Assembly (NCBI GenBank): GCA_022360655.1
Contig: JAKSCK010000260.1
Coordinates: forward strand, 1-50,262
Direction: 5' to 3'
Length of the DNA: 50,262 bases
Source of the DNA: Spirochaetales bacterium
GTDB lineage: Bacteria; Spirochaetota; Spirochaetia; DSM-2461
Shown here piece by piece: positions 36,601 through 44,790 of the stretch (positions are counted from its first letter, which is position 1; each line of letters opens with the position of its first letter). The position numbers and the translations under genes are program-made. Under the pieces are notes generated by a model that saw only the letters and a list, made by a program, of their open reading frames with translations, did no database searches and was not told where the DNA came from.

Positions 36601-37274
36601 AGTTCTTTGGCAGCCTCTACAGTCCATGTTCCATCCACTAAGGCATCAAAGGCCTGTTGGAAGGAAGAATTGGGTTTGCGGGATTCTGTTAAATCCTCTG
36701 AAAATTTCAAGGACTGCTCCCGGCTGGGAATCACAACCGAACCGGGGGGGAAGGCATCGGAGCGGAGAGACTCTGCAATGGATTCTGCAAGAGCGTCAGC
36801 ACTGCCGGCCTCATCATAGGCTCGAGTGAGAAGAAGCTTAGACACACCAGGAGCACCCGAGGCCAGCCATCGCCGGGCTTCTTGTGTCTCCAAGCCCCCT
36901 TCGGGGTCAAGTTCCTGGCCAAAGGGAACATCACTTTCAAAGGGCCATGTGGAAAGTACCGTTTGGCAAAAACCATGAATGGTGTGAATGGCCGCTCTGT
37001 CAAAACGGGAGAGAGCACGAGCATAGAGGGGAGAGGTCTCTTCTTCTCCAGCCCGCTCCACCAGGAGAGCTCGAATCCGTTCCTTCATTTCCCGGGCCGC
37101 TCGGTTGGTGAAGGTCACCACCAAAATGTGTTCAATATCCACGGGAGCAGGACCGGCCACCATGTCCGCCACAATACGCTCAAGTGCATAGGTTTTACCG
37201 GTACCAGCCGAAGCTTCCAAAAGAGAGAGTCCCGAGAGCGTTGTTTCTCCAGCACAAAAAATCGCCGAACTCAC
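33624..37274 (-). CDS. recB: Exodeoxyribonuclease V beta subunit (RecB)
   Basis: The 3'-5' helicase and nuclease of RecBCD. It has 1,216 aa, the family's usual size. UvrD-type motifs are LLEASAGTGKTYALERI (18-34), TFTNRAAREMKERI, ALIDEFQDTDPLQW, LIGDPKQSIYGFRG, YRLDTNYRS and ILTMHASKGLQFPLVFL. The C-terminal nuclease domain has GTLMHALLEDE, LTGFIDLLL, WWVVDWKTN (catalytic Asp and Lys) and YTLQYELYLLAL. All catalytic residues look intact. It overlaps recC and recD by 4 nt each. Confidence 0.97.
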   Translation of the reverse strand: MSSAIFCAGETTLSGLSLLEASAGTGKTYALERIVADMVAGPAPVDIEHILVVTFTNRAAREMKERIRALLVERAGEEETSPLYARALSRFDRAAIHTIHGFCQTVLSTWPFESDVPFGQELDPEGGLETQEARRWLASGAPGVSKLLLTRAYDEAGSADALAESIAESLRSDAFPPGSVVIPSREQSLKFSEDLTESRKPNSSFQQAFDALVDGTWTVEAAKELIKAALGKNKRAPALQAALLHLQSCQGAQGLAEGASQLFSGPSHLHELLLAAWVAKNTSELGESAKQLSSEAEELAQVTDLLLLEFGEYLEIDPEGERPLHSLVDQYLLCSFQDVAQKEVAHRTEELKSTSGRWNYSDLIRRVAAKVAEPHSPLLTVIRERYQAALIDEFQDTDPLQWSMFHKIFVEAGSPLILIGDPKQSIYGFRGTGLQAYQSAKDSVPSQGQYRLDTNYRSCPELVGAVNRLFSPLFQRNAGGGSPVGFEAVKAGKTDAPELIFPGGNHPMEFISAESEEDAAHSIVSTIRQLLDYQNGGQWKHHNGTQTPVQASDMAILVRSAHQEEQMAQLLSAMGIPSLRIRSRSVFDQPVAQALSQVLQAMESPRDLVRWRRVLLGPFFQIAPDLLVKIQEQGALDDFVEEGARWNEELRRGRGTAVLESFFVFASQLGGWIRQWGREADAKRLEVPWPHRVLRQIGGEREWQDWRHLCELFQAQQAAGARDPGQLAQWLTSGGRRSTEGAADALRLADESPAVRILTMHASKGLQFPLVFLLGGFRKKERRQDGAAYRFDSQGTLVIDRLGLSKNREKHLAYSWEEDKRLWYVAFTRAISKLWVPRPCAGAPTLLDSFFAETLLPDFAKQAPGPPIHECLKTTPSEAQGLRERLEPCWSQWLQEQDSPITFSNQVQSLSPLGAPEFDEPRLAPLPPEFPGWRDPSTMSYSSLVRGAEGERTDDRDVDRHSETAIGSTPTENLLHPIPLLEDRGALFGTLMHALLEDEDFHEAVEDAESWQENPERDQRYADLSFRHFRPDWYKPRAIALKDMVRTTLRAPIPGLGPLCHLSPEEHRAEVEFLMEVPQGGALKAPGLDVALRRGFLTGFIDLLLCHQGKWWVVDWKTNVPAGAESQEDYDEATVQAMMEEHHYTLQYELYLLALCCQLSSRHQRPVDWESEVGGAAYLFLRGLQEEHSQGIYSAKPSLERMIELASAMGLEGVVA

Positions 37275-40200
37275 AGCAGTCCTCCTTGGACATACACCTG
37301 CTCCCAGGAGCGTTCTAAAACATCATCAAAAGAAGGAGTTCCATAGAAATTCCGACGATAGGGGCAGACTCTCAAGGTGGAAAAGGGATTGTAACGGTCC
37401 GTCACCAAGCGTTCCCAGAGCCGGGCTCCCTGAACAGCAAAATCCCATTCCACTCCAGCTTTTTTCGCCTTGGTCAGTGCAGCGGCCATCCCTTCTGCAA
37501 AATCTGGATAAAGAGGCAAGGGACAAACACTTCCAGCAAAATAAGCTTCCACAAGATGTTGGAGCGTTTCCTGGGGCCGGGCCAGCACCGTGGCTCCAGC
37601 AGCCGTTCCCCCAGGAAGCACATAGGTTCGCGGACCAATATTATGTGGACCTAAACGCAGGGTTTGAACCGTTTGGGGTTTTTCTTCTCCCAGGGCCACC
37701 GCAGCCACCAAAACCGCCACCCATGAAGGAATGTTGTGCCGAGTGGAAGCCTTCTTTCCCGAAACAAAATCCACCCGGGCCCAGTCTTTTCCATGAAGAC
37801 GCCGAAACCCATCAATGCTTCCTACCACGCGGATTTTGCGGCCATCTGCCATTTCCACAACTGGAGCACTCACCGGAATTTCTCCATCCAGGGCTGGCGA
37901 ATCATCTCCCCATCGGCGAAGGCCAACACGGTGTGTGCGCACAATGTCCAAACCTTCTCCTACCATCTGCTCCAAGCACTGAGCCGTGGCCTGAGCATCT
38001 TGGGCAAAGCGCCTTTGCTGAAGCAAACGCGCCGGTGTTTGCGCCACCGCTCCATCCAAATCCAGCTGCTGGGCAAAAGACTCAATCATTTGCTCATGAT
38101 GCAAGAACTCCGACAAATCCCCTTCGCTGTGAGCCCGACGCCATAACCACCAGTCAAAGGGGTTGGCCTCTAGCACATCCTCTTCCCCTTCATCCACCTC
38201 TTCTTCCCACAGAGGGGCCTGCAGCATGCCCTTGTAGAAATGACGGAGGGGATTCCGAAGAAAGGCCACCAATTCCTGCCAGTCCAGCTCTTCTATTTCC
38301 GGATCGTCTAAGGGCAGAGCTTGGGCACTTTGAGGAAAATGCAGAGAACGGCTTTGGGCCATGGATGCCGCCTCTTGTGAGATGGTGGCCAGAGGCCCCT
38401 CTCCTGTGAGGGCTTGAGAATCAAAGGGAGCCAAGGGATGGCGGTGAATCAACCGCTGTGCATCCTCTCCTAAATGGTCCATCAGCTCCAGGACAGGAGA
38501 GGCGGGCGCCACGGCTTCTCCCCGTTCTACATCCCGACCACAGTAGGAAAGGGACAGATGTTCTTGGGCTGAAAACAGAATCTCCAAAATGGCAAAGCGA
38601 TCCACCGACTCCCGAGACAAGTCAATGGATTTGGGAACCAGGTCCCGCAAATCAAAACCAGTGAGGAATTCCCGTCCTGGCCAGGCCCCTTCACTCATTC
38701 CCAAAACATAGATTCTCCGGAAAGGAATGGCCCGCATGGGCTTCAGGGAGGAACAGGTCACTCCTCGGGCCAGGTAGCGACCCCGCTTTCCAGAAGCCTT
38801 GCCTGCTGTTTCCAAGAGCATGGAACGAAAGGCCGGCCAGGGAAGAGTATCATCCTCAAAATCATTCAGATTGGCCAAATCATCCACCAGGGCCATCAAA
38901 TCCCGTACAGAAGCCTTGGCTGTGAGTCTATCCCGTTCATCATCTTCGGCTCCCTCCCCTTCTTTCCGTGGAGCAAGCCAGCGTTCCATCCGAATTTCCC
39001 AGTAGAGAATCCAATCCCGCAGACTCCTCCGTTGCTTCTCCAAGCCTTGGAAATCGGCACTCAAGCCCCGGAGAGTCCGCATCAGTTCTCCGGCAATATC
39101 CGCCTCTCCATCTCCCGCAAGATTCAAAGGAAGAAGCGTTGTTAAATCTCCTTCATCAAAGCAGTAGCCAGAAAGAAGGCGTTCAAACGCCATTTCCCAG
39201 GAGCCCGTTTTTAAATCGACCGCGCCCTCTTCTTGACGTTGAAACTCATCCGTTCCCCAGCGCACATGGGCGCGGTCCATGAGTTCTTTCCAAAATTCAG
39301 CCACATCCGATTTTCCACAGAGGGGAGCAAAACAGGGATTGGAAAAGAGTTGTCCCATTTGTACACGACCAAAACGGGAACCAGGAAGTTCGGCTAAAAG
39401 GGCAAAGGCCGCAGGATAGGGCGCCAAATCACGACTTGGGAGATCGGCCAGATTGTAAGGGAGAGCATCGCGTCCATCCTCTCGGAGGCCGGGAAACACC
39501 GTCTCAATAAAAGGAGCATAGGTTCCAATATCTGGAGCCAAAACACCAATTTGGGTGGGCGCCAATCCAGCATCCTCTTTCAGAGCCGCCATGATGCGGT
39601 CTTTGAGAATTTCCACCTCTCGTCGAGGACTTCCAGCATCCAAAAAGGTGAGGGATCCATCATCCACCACATCCCCATCGAATGGGGCATCATGGAATAA
39701 TGACCATCGAAGACGGTGGAGAACAAGGGAAGAATCCGTCTCTTCAGCCTGTTCTTGTTCCCCTTGATGAACAATGGCATCAAGCTGAGGAATGAGAGAG
39801 GCAAATCCTGCCGAAAGTCCTCCATTGTATTCCAAAAAAGGAAGTTGGGCCTTGGCTGCAGAATCTGGACGGTACACCTTGGAAGGAGAAAGAACAAAAT
39901 GATGAATGTCCAAGGTTTTGGCCAAATGACGGAAGAACTTCAGCCCCGTTTCTCCAAGGAACATGGAGCCAAATAGCATCACCGGTCCCGAAGGACCATC
40001 ATAGGGCTCATCGCTGGCCATGGCCTCCATGAGAACCCGGCTCAAATGCACATAGGGTGCTTGATCATGAAAGATTCGTTGCCAAAGAGCGCGTTGCCAT
40101 TCCTCAGCCCGACCTAATCGCTCATTGGGTACAGGATAAGCTCGTCCCTGGTCCCAGCATTCCACCAGCTCCAAGCAGTTCATCCCATAGTGGTAAAAAA

Positions 40201-40621
40201 TCCCGGCAAGGGCATCAGAAAACTGCCAAAGGCGCATTCCTCGTTCTTCTCCCAGATAAGCCCGAATGGGAGCAAAGAGGGAATCCTCTCCCTCAAGAAT
40301 TTCTTCCACAGCCTTGAGAGTGGCCAGTTTCATTCCATCCATAAAAAGAAGACCCCTCTGGGGATTTTCCCCTAGAAGTTTCCGAACAGAGGGATATCCG
40401 GAAGAAAAATCACGAAGAGCCATTTCCGGCATGAGAATATTCATTCCCATAACTGTTTTTTGGGACTGGGCAAGGGCCCGCTTCAGCCAAGCTCCCAGTC
40501 CGGCATTCTGAACCACCACGCGAACCGGTTCATCAAGGGGTGATGGAGAAAGAAACAGCTCTCCATGGCTCTGAGGAAAAGTTCCAAGATTGGCATCTAA
40601 GTGAAGGTGATATCCGGGCAT
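37271..40621 (-). CDS. recC: Exodeoxyribonuclease V gamma subunit (RecC)
   Basis: The product is 1,116 aa. RecC is the Chi-recognising, helicase-like subunit without ATPase activity. Family features include the start VVVQNAGLGAWLKRALAQ (from VQSxGMxxWL), IGVLAPDIGTYAPFIETVF, the central PFRRIYVLGMSEGAWPGREFLTGFDL, SVDRFAILEILFSAQEHLSLSYCGRDV and the C-terminal NPFSTLR. It overlaps recB by 4 nt. The ATG has no clear Shine-Dalgarno and lies 27 nt after the transglutaminase-like gene, with which it may be co-transcribed. Confidence 0.95.
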   Translation of the reverse strand: MPGYHLHLDANLGTFPQSHGELFLSPSPLDEPVRVVVQNAGLGAWLKRALAQSQKTVMGMNILMPEMALRDFSSGYPSVRKLLGENPQRGLLFMDGMKLATLKAVEEILEGEDSLFAPIRAYLGEERGMRLWQFSDALAGIFYHYGMNCLELVECWDQGRAYPVPNERLGRAEEWQRALWQRIFHDQAPYVHLSRVLMEAMASDEPYDGPSGPVMLFGSMFLGETGLKFFRHLAKTLDIHHFVLSPSKVYRPDSAAKAQLPFLEYNGGLSAGFASLIPQLDAIVHQGEQEQAEETDSSLVLHRLRWSLFHDAPFDGDVVDDGSLTFLDAGSPRREVEILKDRIMAALKEDAGLAPTQIGVLAPDIGTYAPFIETVFPGLREDGRDALPYNLADLPSRDLAPYPAAFALLAELPGSRFGRVQMGQLFSNPCFAPLCGKSDVAEFWKELMDRAHVRWGTDEFQRQEEGAVDLKTGSWEMAFERLLSGYCFDEGDLTTLLPLNLAGDGEADIAGELMRTLRGLSADFQGLEKQRRSLRDWILYWEIRMERWLAPRKEGEGAEDDERDRLTAKASVRDLMALVDDLANLNDFEDDTLPWPAFRSMLLETAGKASGKRGRYLARGVTCSSLKPMRAIPFRRIYVLGMSEGAWPGREFLTGFDLRDLVPKSIDLSRESVDRFAILEILFSAQEHLSLSYCGRDVERGEAVAPASPVLELMDHLGEDAQRLIHRHPLAPFDSQALTGEGPLATISQEAASMAQSRSLHFPQSAQALPLDDPEIEELDWQELVAFLRNPLRHFYKGMLQAPLWEEEVDEGEEDVLEANPFDWWLWRRAHSEGDLSEFLHHEQMIESFAQQLDLDGAVAQTPARLLQQRRFAQDAQATAQCLEQMVGEGLDIVRTHRVGLRRWGDDSPALDGEIPVSAPVVEMADGRKIRVVGSIDGFRRLHGKDWARVDFVSGKKASTRHNIPSWVAVLVAAVALGEEKPQTVQTLRLGPHNIGPRTYVLPGGTAAGATVLARPQETLQHLVEAYFAGSVCPLPLYPDFAEGMAAALTKAKKAGVEWDFAVQGARLWERLVTDRYNPFSTLRVCPYRRNFYGTPSFDDVLERSWEQVYVQGGLL

Positions 40622-40648
40622 GGGTTCATCATACCCGGATTGGAGTTC

Positions 40649-41923
40649 TCAGGAACGATGCTCAGGGAAAAGTTCTGTAATCTCCCGGTAAATGAAGGGG
40701 CGTTTTTCTTGCCAGGTGGCGTAATTCCAATACTGCCAATCTTCATCTGCTTGATCATGGAAAGATGCAATTTTGAGATAGGGCCCACCATTTCGTTCCC
40801 CAAGTCCTGTGTCCACTATCCCTGTATCCACACGAATCCATCGGTTTCCAATTTTCACCTCATTGAAAACATGGTCGGCAATGAGGGTGAACCCTTTTGG
40901 AATATCCATGGACTTCGCAGGATAGGAACTGGTCACATCCACATGGGTCTGATCCTCCAGCAAGGTGTAGAACAAAGGAATGGTAAAAATGCTCCGTTCT
41001 TCCAAACCAGCAGCGCGAAAGAGCGCTCCTCGTAATGTGGCAGAAGAGGAACAGGCGCCCCGAGTTTTCCGCCTGTACATACCTTCCGCAAAGTAAAAGC
41101 GTTGCAAGAGTTCCTTCATAGGAACGCTTGTGGCCTCTCCAGCCCACGAGGACATCATCTGTCCATCGGTGGATCGATAATGCTGAAACTGCAAGGGAAG
41201 ATCGGTGGAATACCCGGACTCCTTGGATATAGAGATGTATCGGTAATGGTTAAATTCTCCCTGGAGTGCCTGAAGCACTGCCAGCTGGCTTCGTGGTTTT
41301 TCCGGTAATCCATCTCGAATCTCTCGAATCATGCTGGGATTCAGATTCTTCCCATAGGTGGGCTGTGTCCATACAGAATCTCGTGGCTGATAGCTTTCGG
41401 GGTTTAAGACTTCCTGGGCATCCGGATAGAGAATCACTTCAACTCGTGTACTTCCATCAGGATTTTCCCTGAGCAATCGGGCATCCTGATAGAAATCATT
41501 CATATCCTCGACATGGAAGGGAGGACGAAGATCCACTATGACTCGGAAAACCCGTTGATATTCCCAGCGTTCTTCCCAGAGAAAATCCCCTTTTCCATCT
41601 CCATCACTGTCTGCCGTGAGCGGATTGAGGTTGTATTTGTGAACCTCATCATAATCGTTGAGGCCATCTCCATCTGTATCTTGAGAATCAACATAGGTTT
41701 TTAATCGCCTCTCTGTTGCATCAGAGAGACCATCTTTATCTTGATCCGGGTGAACATGAGTGAGCTTGAACTGCAAAGAGGAAAAAATGGAAGGATAGAA
41801 AATCCAGGGAGGTATGTCTGTGAACAAAGGAGGCAAAAGAACAGCATAAATCAAACCAGTTCCAAGAAAAGACCACCAGAAGGCTTTTTTCCAACGTCCT
41901 TCAGAGGAAGTTTTTACGCCCAT
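40649..41923 (-). CDS. Membrane-anchored transglutaminase-like protein with thrombospondin type-3 repeats
   Basis: The product is 424 aa. The ATG at 41923 has GGAG 6 nt before it and is preferred over 42019. One membrane span lies at about 13-33, then three DxDxDG calcium repeats at about 59-113 (DQDKDGLSD, DTDGDGLND, DSDGDGKGD). A transglutaminase-like domain follows with Cys291 (TRGACSSSATLRGALFRAAGL), His351 (DHVFNEV) and Asp366 (IRVDTG), a plausible Cys-His-Asp triad. It is probably an extracytoplasmic protease- or crosslinking-type enzyme; the substrate is unknown. Its start overlaps the 47-aa gene upstream by 10 nt. Confidence 0.85.
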   Translation of the reverse strand: MGVKTSSEGRWKKAFWWSFLGTGLIYAVLLPPLFTDIPPWIFYPSIFSSLQFKLTHVHPDQDKDGLSDATERRLKTYVDSQDTDGDGLNDYDEVHKYNLNPLTADSDGDGKGDFLWEERWEYQRVFRVIVDLRPPFHVEDMNDFYQDARLLRENPDGSTRVEVILYPDAQEVLNPESYQPRDSVWTQPTYGKNLNPSMIREIRDGLPEKPRSQLAVLQALQGEFNHYRYISISKESGYSTDLPLQFQHYRSTDGQMMSSWAGEATSVPMKELLQRFYFAEGMYRRKTRGACSSSATLRGALFRAAGLEERSIFTIPLFYTLLEDQTHVDVTSSYPAKSMDIPKGFTLIADHVFNEVKIGNRWIRVDTGIVDTGLGERNGGPYLKIASFHDQADEDWQYWNYATWQEKRPFIYREITELFPEHRS

Positions 41924-42057
41924 AGTCGCTCCAAGAAATTCCGAATCAGCCCCAAGGGACTTGTTCCCTGGACTTGCGCCGCTCCTATCCATCCAAGGAA
42001 CACAAAGAAAATGCCCCACACAATAAAGAATCCATTCCGATAGCCCCGGGGTTTCAT
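41914..42057 (-). CDS. Small single-span membrane protein, 47 aa
   Basis: The ATG at 42057 has a strong ribosome site (AGGGAGG, 5 nt spacing). The product has a basic start (MKPRGYRNG), a hydrophobic span at about 10-28 (FFIVWGIFFVFLGWIGAA) and a short tail ending NFLERLWA. The stop overlaps the start of the transglutaminase-like gene by 10 nt, so the two are probably translationally coupled and the products may interact in the membrane. It is too small to assign to a family. Confidence 0.7.
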   Translation of the reverse strand: MKPRGYRNGFFIVWGIFFVFLGWIGAAQVQGTSPLGLIRNFLERLWA

Positions 42058-42189
42058 ACAGCCTCCCTGAGGATGATAGGCGGGAAGTTTGAAAAGAGAC
42101 AAGGCAATCTTTTTCCCGTAAATCTCAACTTAATCAAATCAGAATGGGCCAGGATTGCCATCCATTCAACTAAGAATTATCATCCCTTC

Positions 42190-42582
42190 ATGTTCTTTAT
42201 TGAATTGAAAGTCCGCGACTATGAGTGTGATCAGCAGGATGTGGTGAACAACTCGGTTTACATGAATTACCTCCAACATGCACGTCATGAATTTGGTGAT
42301 ACTGTCGGTCTCAACTGGGTTGATCTGTGTTCCAAAGGAATCAATTTGATGGTTCGCCGAGCAGAGCTAGACTATCGCCACTTTCTTCGTTCTGGAGATA
42401 CCGTCCGAATCACAGCAGAACCTGGACGCAAGGGAAAATTTAAACTTTTCTTTAAGCAAAAAATCATCCGAATACCTGAAGAAACGGTTGTATTAGAAGC
42501 CATGATTCATGTGGCATGCGTGGTGGATGGAAAGCCTGCTGCACCGGATATTCTTGATGAGTGGTTTGGACCTGTAAGCTGA
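42190..42582 (+). CDS. Hot-dog fold acyl-CoA thioesterase (4HBT/YbgC type)
   Basis: The product is 130 aa. The 4HBT signature is DYECDQQDVVNNSVYMNYLQHARHEF, with the usual catalytic Asp (pattern D-x2-x-V-x-N-x2-Y). RAELDYRHFLRSGDTVRI continues the fold. These enzymes hydrolyse acyl-CoA thioesters; the chain preference cannot be told. The frame is open upstream to 41974, but family proteins begin at MFFIELKVRDYE; the chosen ATG has no Shine-Dalgarno. Confidence 0.87.
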   Translation: MFFIELKVRDYECDQQDVVNNSVYMNYLQHARHEFGDTVGLNWVDLCSKGINLMVRRAELDYRHFLRSGDTVRITAEPGRKGKFKLFFKQKIIRIPEETVVLEAMIHVACVVDGKPAAPDILDEWFGPVS

Positions 42583-42651
42583 ATCTGATCTCATAAAAAA
42601 ATCATCACTCTTTCACAAAAAGATGATGTCAAGAATTACCATTAGTAAATC

Positions 42652-43701
42652 ATGGCATCATCAATTGATCCAAAGTCTCATGAGCGCCTCAATCTCAAAC
42701 TTTCTCATGCCCGCCATATTCCTTGGTCACCCAAAGGAAGGTGGGTCATCTTCAGTGATCTCCACATGGGAGATGGAGGGAAACGCGATGATTTTGCGAG
42801 CAATGCTGATCTCTTTTCTTCTGTTCTCACCCAGGCTTACCCTGTTGAAGACTGGAATCTCATTCTCAATGGGGATGTGGAAGAGCTTTACAAATTTACC
42901 TGGAGAGCCATAAAACGAGCATGGCCCTCCATATACAGCCTTTTTGATACCTTTCATCACCAGGGTAAGCTCTACAAAACTGTTGGCAACCATGACGCTC
43001 GTCTGATCCTGGATTTAAAAGAGTCTTCTCCGTACCCCATGGATACGGTGTTGAGAATGACCGGTACAGAACTTCCCATTCTGATTTATCATGGGCATCA
43101 AGTATCCACTTACTATGATCGGTTCAATGACATCAGCCGCATTGGAGTGCGCTACTTTGCCATGCCACTGGGAATCATGAATCGCTCTGTTTCTCATAGC
43201 AGTAGAAAGCGTCATTCTATGGAACAGCGAATCTACACCTATTCCCGGCGACAGCAGCTCATCTCCATCATTGGTCATACCCATCGTCCCCTTTTTGAGT
43301 CCCTTTCCAAGCCTGACACACTGCGTTTTCGTATTGAGGCATTGTTGCTGGCTTACCGAAAAGCCAGTGTTAAAAAACGACCTCCAATTGAAGAAGAAAT
43401 CCTTGATCTCAAAAGTGAGTTAGCGGAATGGAGTGCTCGAAAGCACCCGGAAGAGCTTTCCAGTGGAATTTACGCAGCTGGAAATTTACCTGTTCCCTGC
43501 GTCTTTAATTCCGGAACCGTCCTTGGAAAACGGGGAATGACCTGTCTAGAAATTGCGGATAGTGAAATCCGATTGGTGCATTGGATTCGCACTTTTCCCC
43601 AGGAAACAACAGAAGAGAATGAATACCAAGGATTTACCCGCCAGGTTCTTCGAAAGGCTGATATGGACTATGTGATGACCAGCATGCGCCTCCTTTCCTA
43701 A
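42652..43701 (+). CDS. Calcineurin-like metallophosphoesterase
   Basis: The product is 349 aa. The metal-binding motifs are all present: SDLHMGDGG (Asp36, His38), NGDVEELY (Asp75), VGNHD (113-115), YHGHQ and IGHTHRP. An unusual insert between the last two halves is a charged helix (RKASVKKRPPIEEEILDLKSELAEW). The chain ends with an AGNLPVPCVFNSGTVLGKRG strand. It resembles UDP-2,3-diacylglucosamine-hydrolase-like phosphoesterases only at fold level; the substrate is unknown. The Shine-Dalgarno is weak. Confidence 0.88.
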   Translation: MASSIDPKSHERLNLKLSHARHIPWSPKGRWVIFSDLHMGDGGKRDDFASNADLFSSVLTQAYPVEDWNLILNGDVEELYKFTWRAIKRAWPSIYSLFDTFHHQGKLYKTVGNHDARLILDLKESSPYPMDTVLRMTGTELPILIYHGHQVSTYYDRFNDISRIGVRYFAMPLGIMNRSVSHSSRKRHSMEQRIYTYSRRQQLISIIGHTHRPLFESLSKPDTLRFRIEALLLAYRKASVKKRPPIEEEILDLKSELAEWSARKHPEELSSGIYAAGNLPVPCVFNSGTVLGKRGMTCLEIADSEIRLVHWIRTFPQETTEENEYQGFTRQVLRKADMDYVMTSMRLLS

Positions 43702-43728
43702 TATTCCTTATAAGAATAGGAACCATTA

Positions 43729-43757
43729 TTGACATTTAATATTCTATTGTTTATTTT
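43729..43757 (+). promoter_or_regulatory. Sigma-70-type promoter before the Rossmann-fold gene
   Basis: TTGACA (43729-43734), a 17-bp spacer, then TATTTT (43752-43757) lie 33 nt before the ATG at 43790. Confidence 0.75.
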
Positions 43758-43789
43758 TCTTGCAGAACGCCACGGGAGGGAGGCGCTCC

Positions 43790-44464
43790 ATGCACGTTGG
43801 CATACTCGGTGCTGGTTATGACGGTTTGGTGTTATCCATTGGCATGACCATGCTGGGACACCATGTCACGGTCATAGATGATGATAAAAACAGAATCCAG
43901 GCACTCCAGTCTGGAACCCAACCTCTCCATAGCAAAGCAATCGTCCAAAAAATCCGTCAATATCAGAAAAAAGGACGCCTTTGTTTCTCTGATACCTTTG
44001 TCTCAGAGTGGTCTGAAATGGATGCACTGTTCCTCACCAAATGGACCATGGAAGAGACTCTACGACAGCAGATTTTACGCTGCCAAGATTCCTTCCTCTC
44101 CCTTCATCTTTTTGTCACTGCAATGATTGAACCTGGATCATGTCGACTTCTTCAAGAATGGTTTGATGATGAATTAGGTGTGGGCATGGTGAAGGTTGCC
44201 ACCTATCCCATGCATCTGCTCAAGAGACAGGGCATACAAGACATACTCAAGCAAAACAGCATTGTATTGGGCTACGAGGATGATCAAGTTCAGCTCCTGG
44301 CCTCATCTCTCTTTGCTCCACTTTCTCCACAACCATTCCGCATCCAGCATGTGACCTGGGAAGCCGCCGAAATGATGCGAAATGCAGAAAAGATACTTGC
44401 CGCATCAATTCCAAAAGTTCAGATGCAGGAGCAGTCCATCCTTCCCTGTATTTCCTGGGCCTAA
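43790..44464 (+). CDS. Truncated UDP-glucose/GDP-mannose dehydrogenase-like Rossmann protein
   Basis: The product is 224 aa, about half the family's length. It starts HVGILGAGYDGLVLSIGMTMLGHHVTVIDDDKNRIQAL, the NAD-binding motif of UDP-sugar dehydrogenases (GxGYVG, here GAGYDG). It continues to TWEAAEMMRNAEKILAASIPKVQ, which matches the linker helix, then stops. The catalytic Cys, the C-terminal domain and the usual TP motif are absent. GGAGG 7 nt before the ATG and a good promoter argue it is expressed. It is either a decayed gene or a stand-alone Rossmann domain with a new job. Confidence 0.7.
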   Translation: MHVGILGAGYDGLVLSIGMTMLGHHVTVIDDDKNRIQALQSGTQPLHSKAIVQKIRQYQKKGRLCFSDTFVSEWSEMDALFLTKWTMEETLRQQILRCQDSFLSLHLFVTAMIEPGSCRLLQEWFDDELGVGMVKVATYPMHLLKRQGIQDILKQNSIVLGYEDDQVQLLASSLFAPLSPQPFRIQHVTWEAAEMMRNAEKILAASIPKVQMQEQSILPCISWA

Positions 44465-44504
44465 ACAAATTTTAAGCAGAAACAGATGGATCTTCCACGA
44501 ATTA

Positions 44505-44522
44505 TCCCCAAGTTATCCACAA
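44505..44522. repeat. 18-bp direct repeat with DnaA box, copy 1
   Basis: TCCCCAAGTTATCCACAA; identical copy at 44744-44761. Confidence 0.95.
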
Positions 44523-44656
44523 TCCACAGGACCCATTGTAAGCCTCTTCAACTTACAGAAAAATCAAAAATTCAACATTGCGAATTCTAGAAACCCCTGA
44601 ATTCATCACCTAGATTGTGAATTCTGGGGGCCCTATATGAATTCTCGCCCAAAAAA

Positions 44657-44680
44657 AAGCACCCCATCTCAGGGGTGCTT
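44657..44680. terminator. Bidirectional terminator between the Rossmann-fold gene and plsC-like gene
   Basis: Stem AAGCACCCC / GGGGTGCTT (9 bp, loop 6 nt) is preceded by an A-run that becomes the U-tract for the minus-strand plsC-like transcript. Confidence 0.8.
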
Positions 44681-44743
44681 CCATTTCTTTCAAAATAAAG
44701 AATGGTAAAGGATGACCGTTTATACCCAGGTTATCCCGAATTT

Positions 44744-44761
44744 TCCCCAAGTTATCCACAA
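44744..44761. repeat. 18-bp direct repeat with DnaA box, copy 2
   Basis: TCCCCAAGTTATCCACAA, identical to 44505-44522, same orientation, 239 bp apart. Confidence 0.95.
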
Positions 44762-44790
44762 GCACAACTCAATGTTGTGGACAACTGGGA

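Larger units (their letters stand above)
44502..44784. other. DnaA-box cluster, possible replication-control region
   Basis: Two perfect DnaA boxes TTATCCACA (44513-44521, 44752-44760) lie within an exact 18-bp direct repeat TCCCCAAGTTATCCACAA. A reverse one-mismatch box TGTGGACAA (44776-44784) and one-mismatch boxes TTATCCCCA (44502) and TTATACCCA (44720) accompany them. Between the two halves are four GAATTC sites at 44582, 44599, 44619 and 44639 (spacings 17, 20, 20), plus a terminator. Neither dnaA nor dnaN is in the window. Confidence 0.55.

Noticed and set aside
37477..38409. 310-codon plus-strand frame opposite recC
   Set aside because: It lies wholly within the intact recC gene on the minus strand. 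The Pro/His-rich translation is typical of antisense shadow.
43694..43723. Imperfect hairpin after the metallophosphoesterase gene
   Set aside because: The stem has a bulge and short arms and no T-tract, so it is not called as a terminator.
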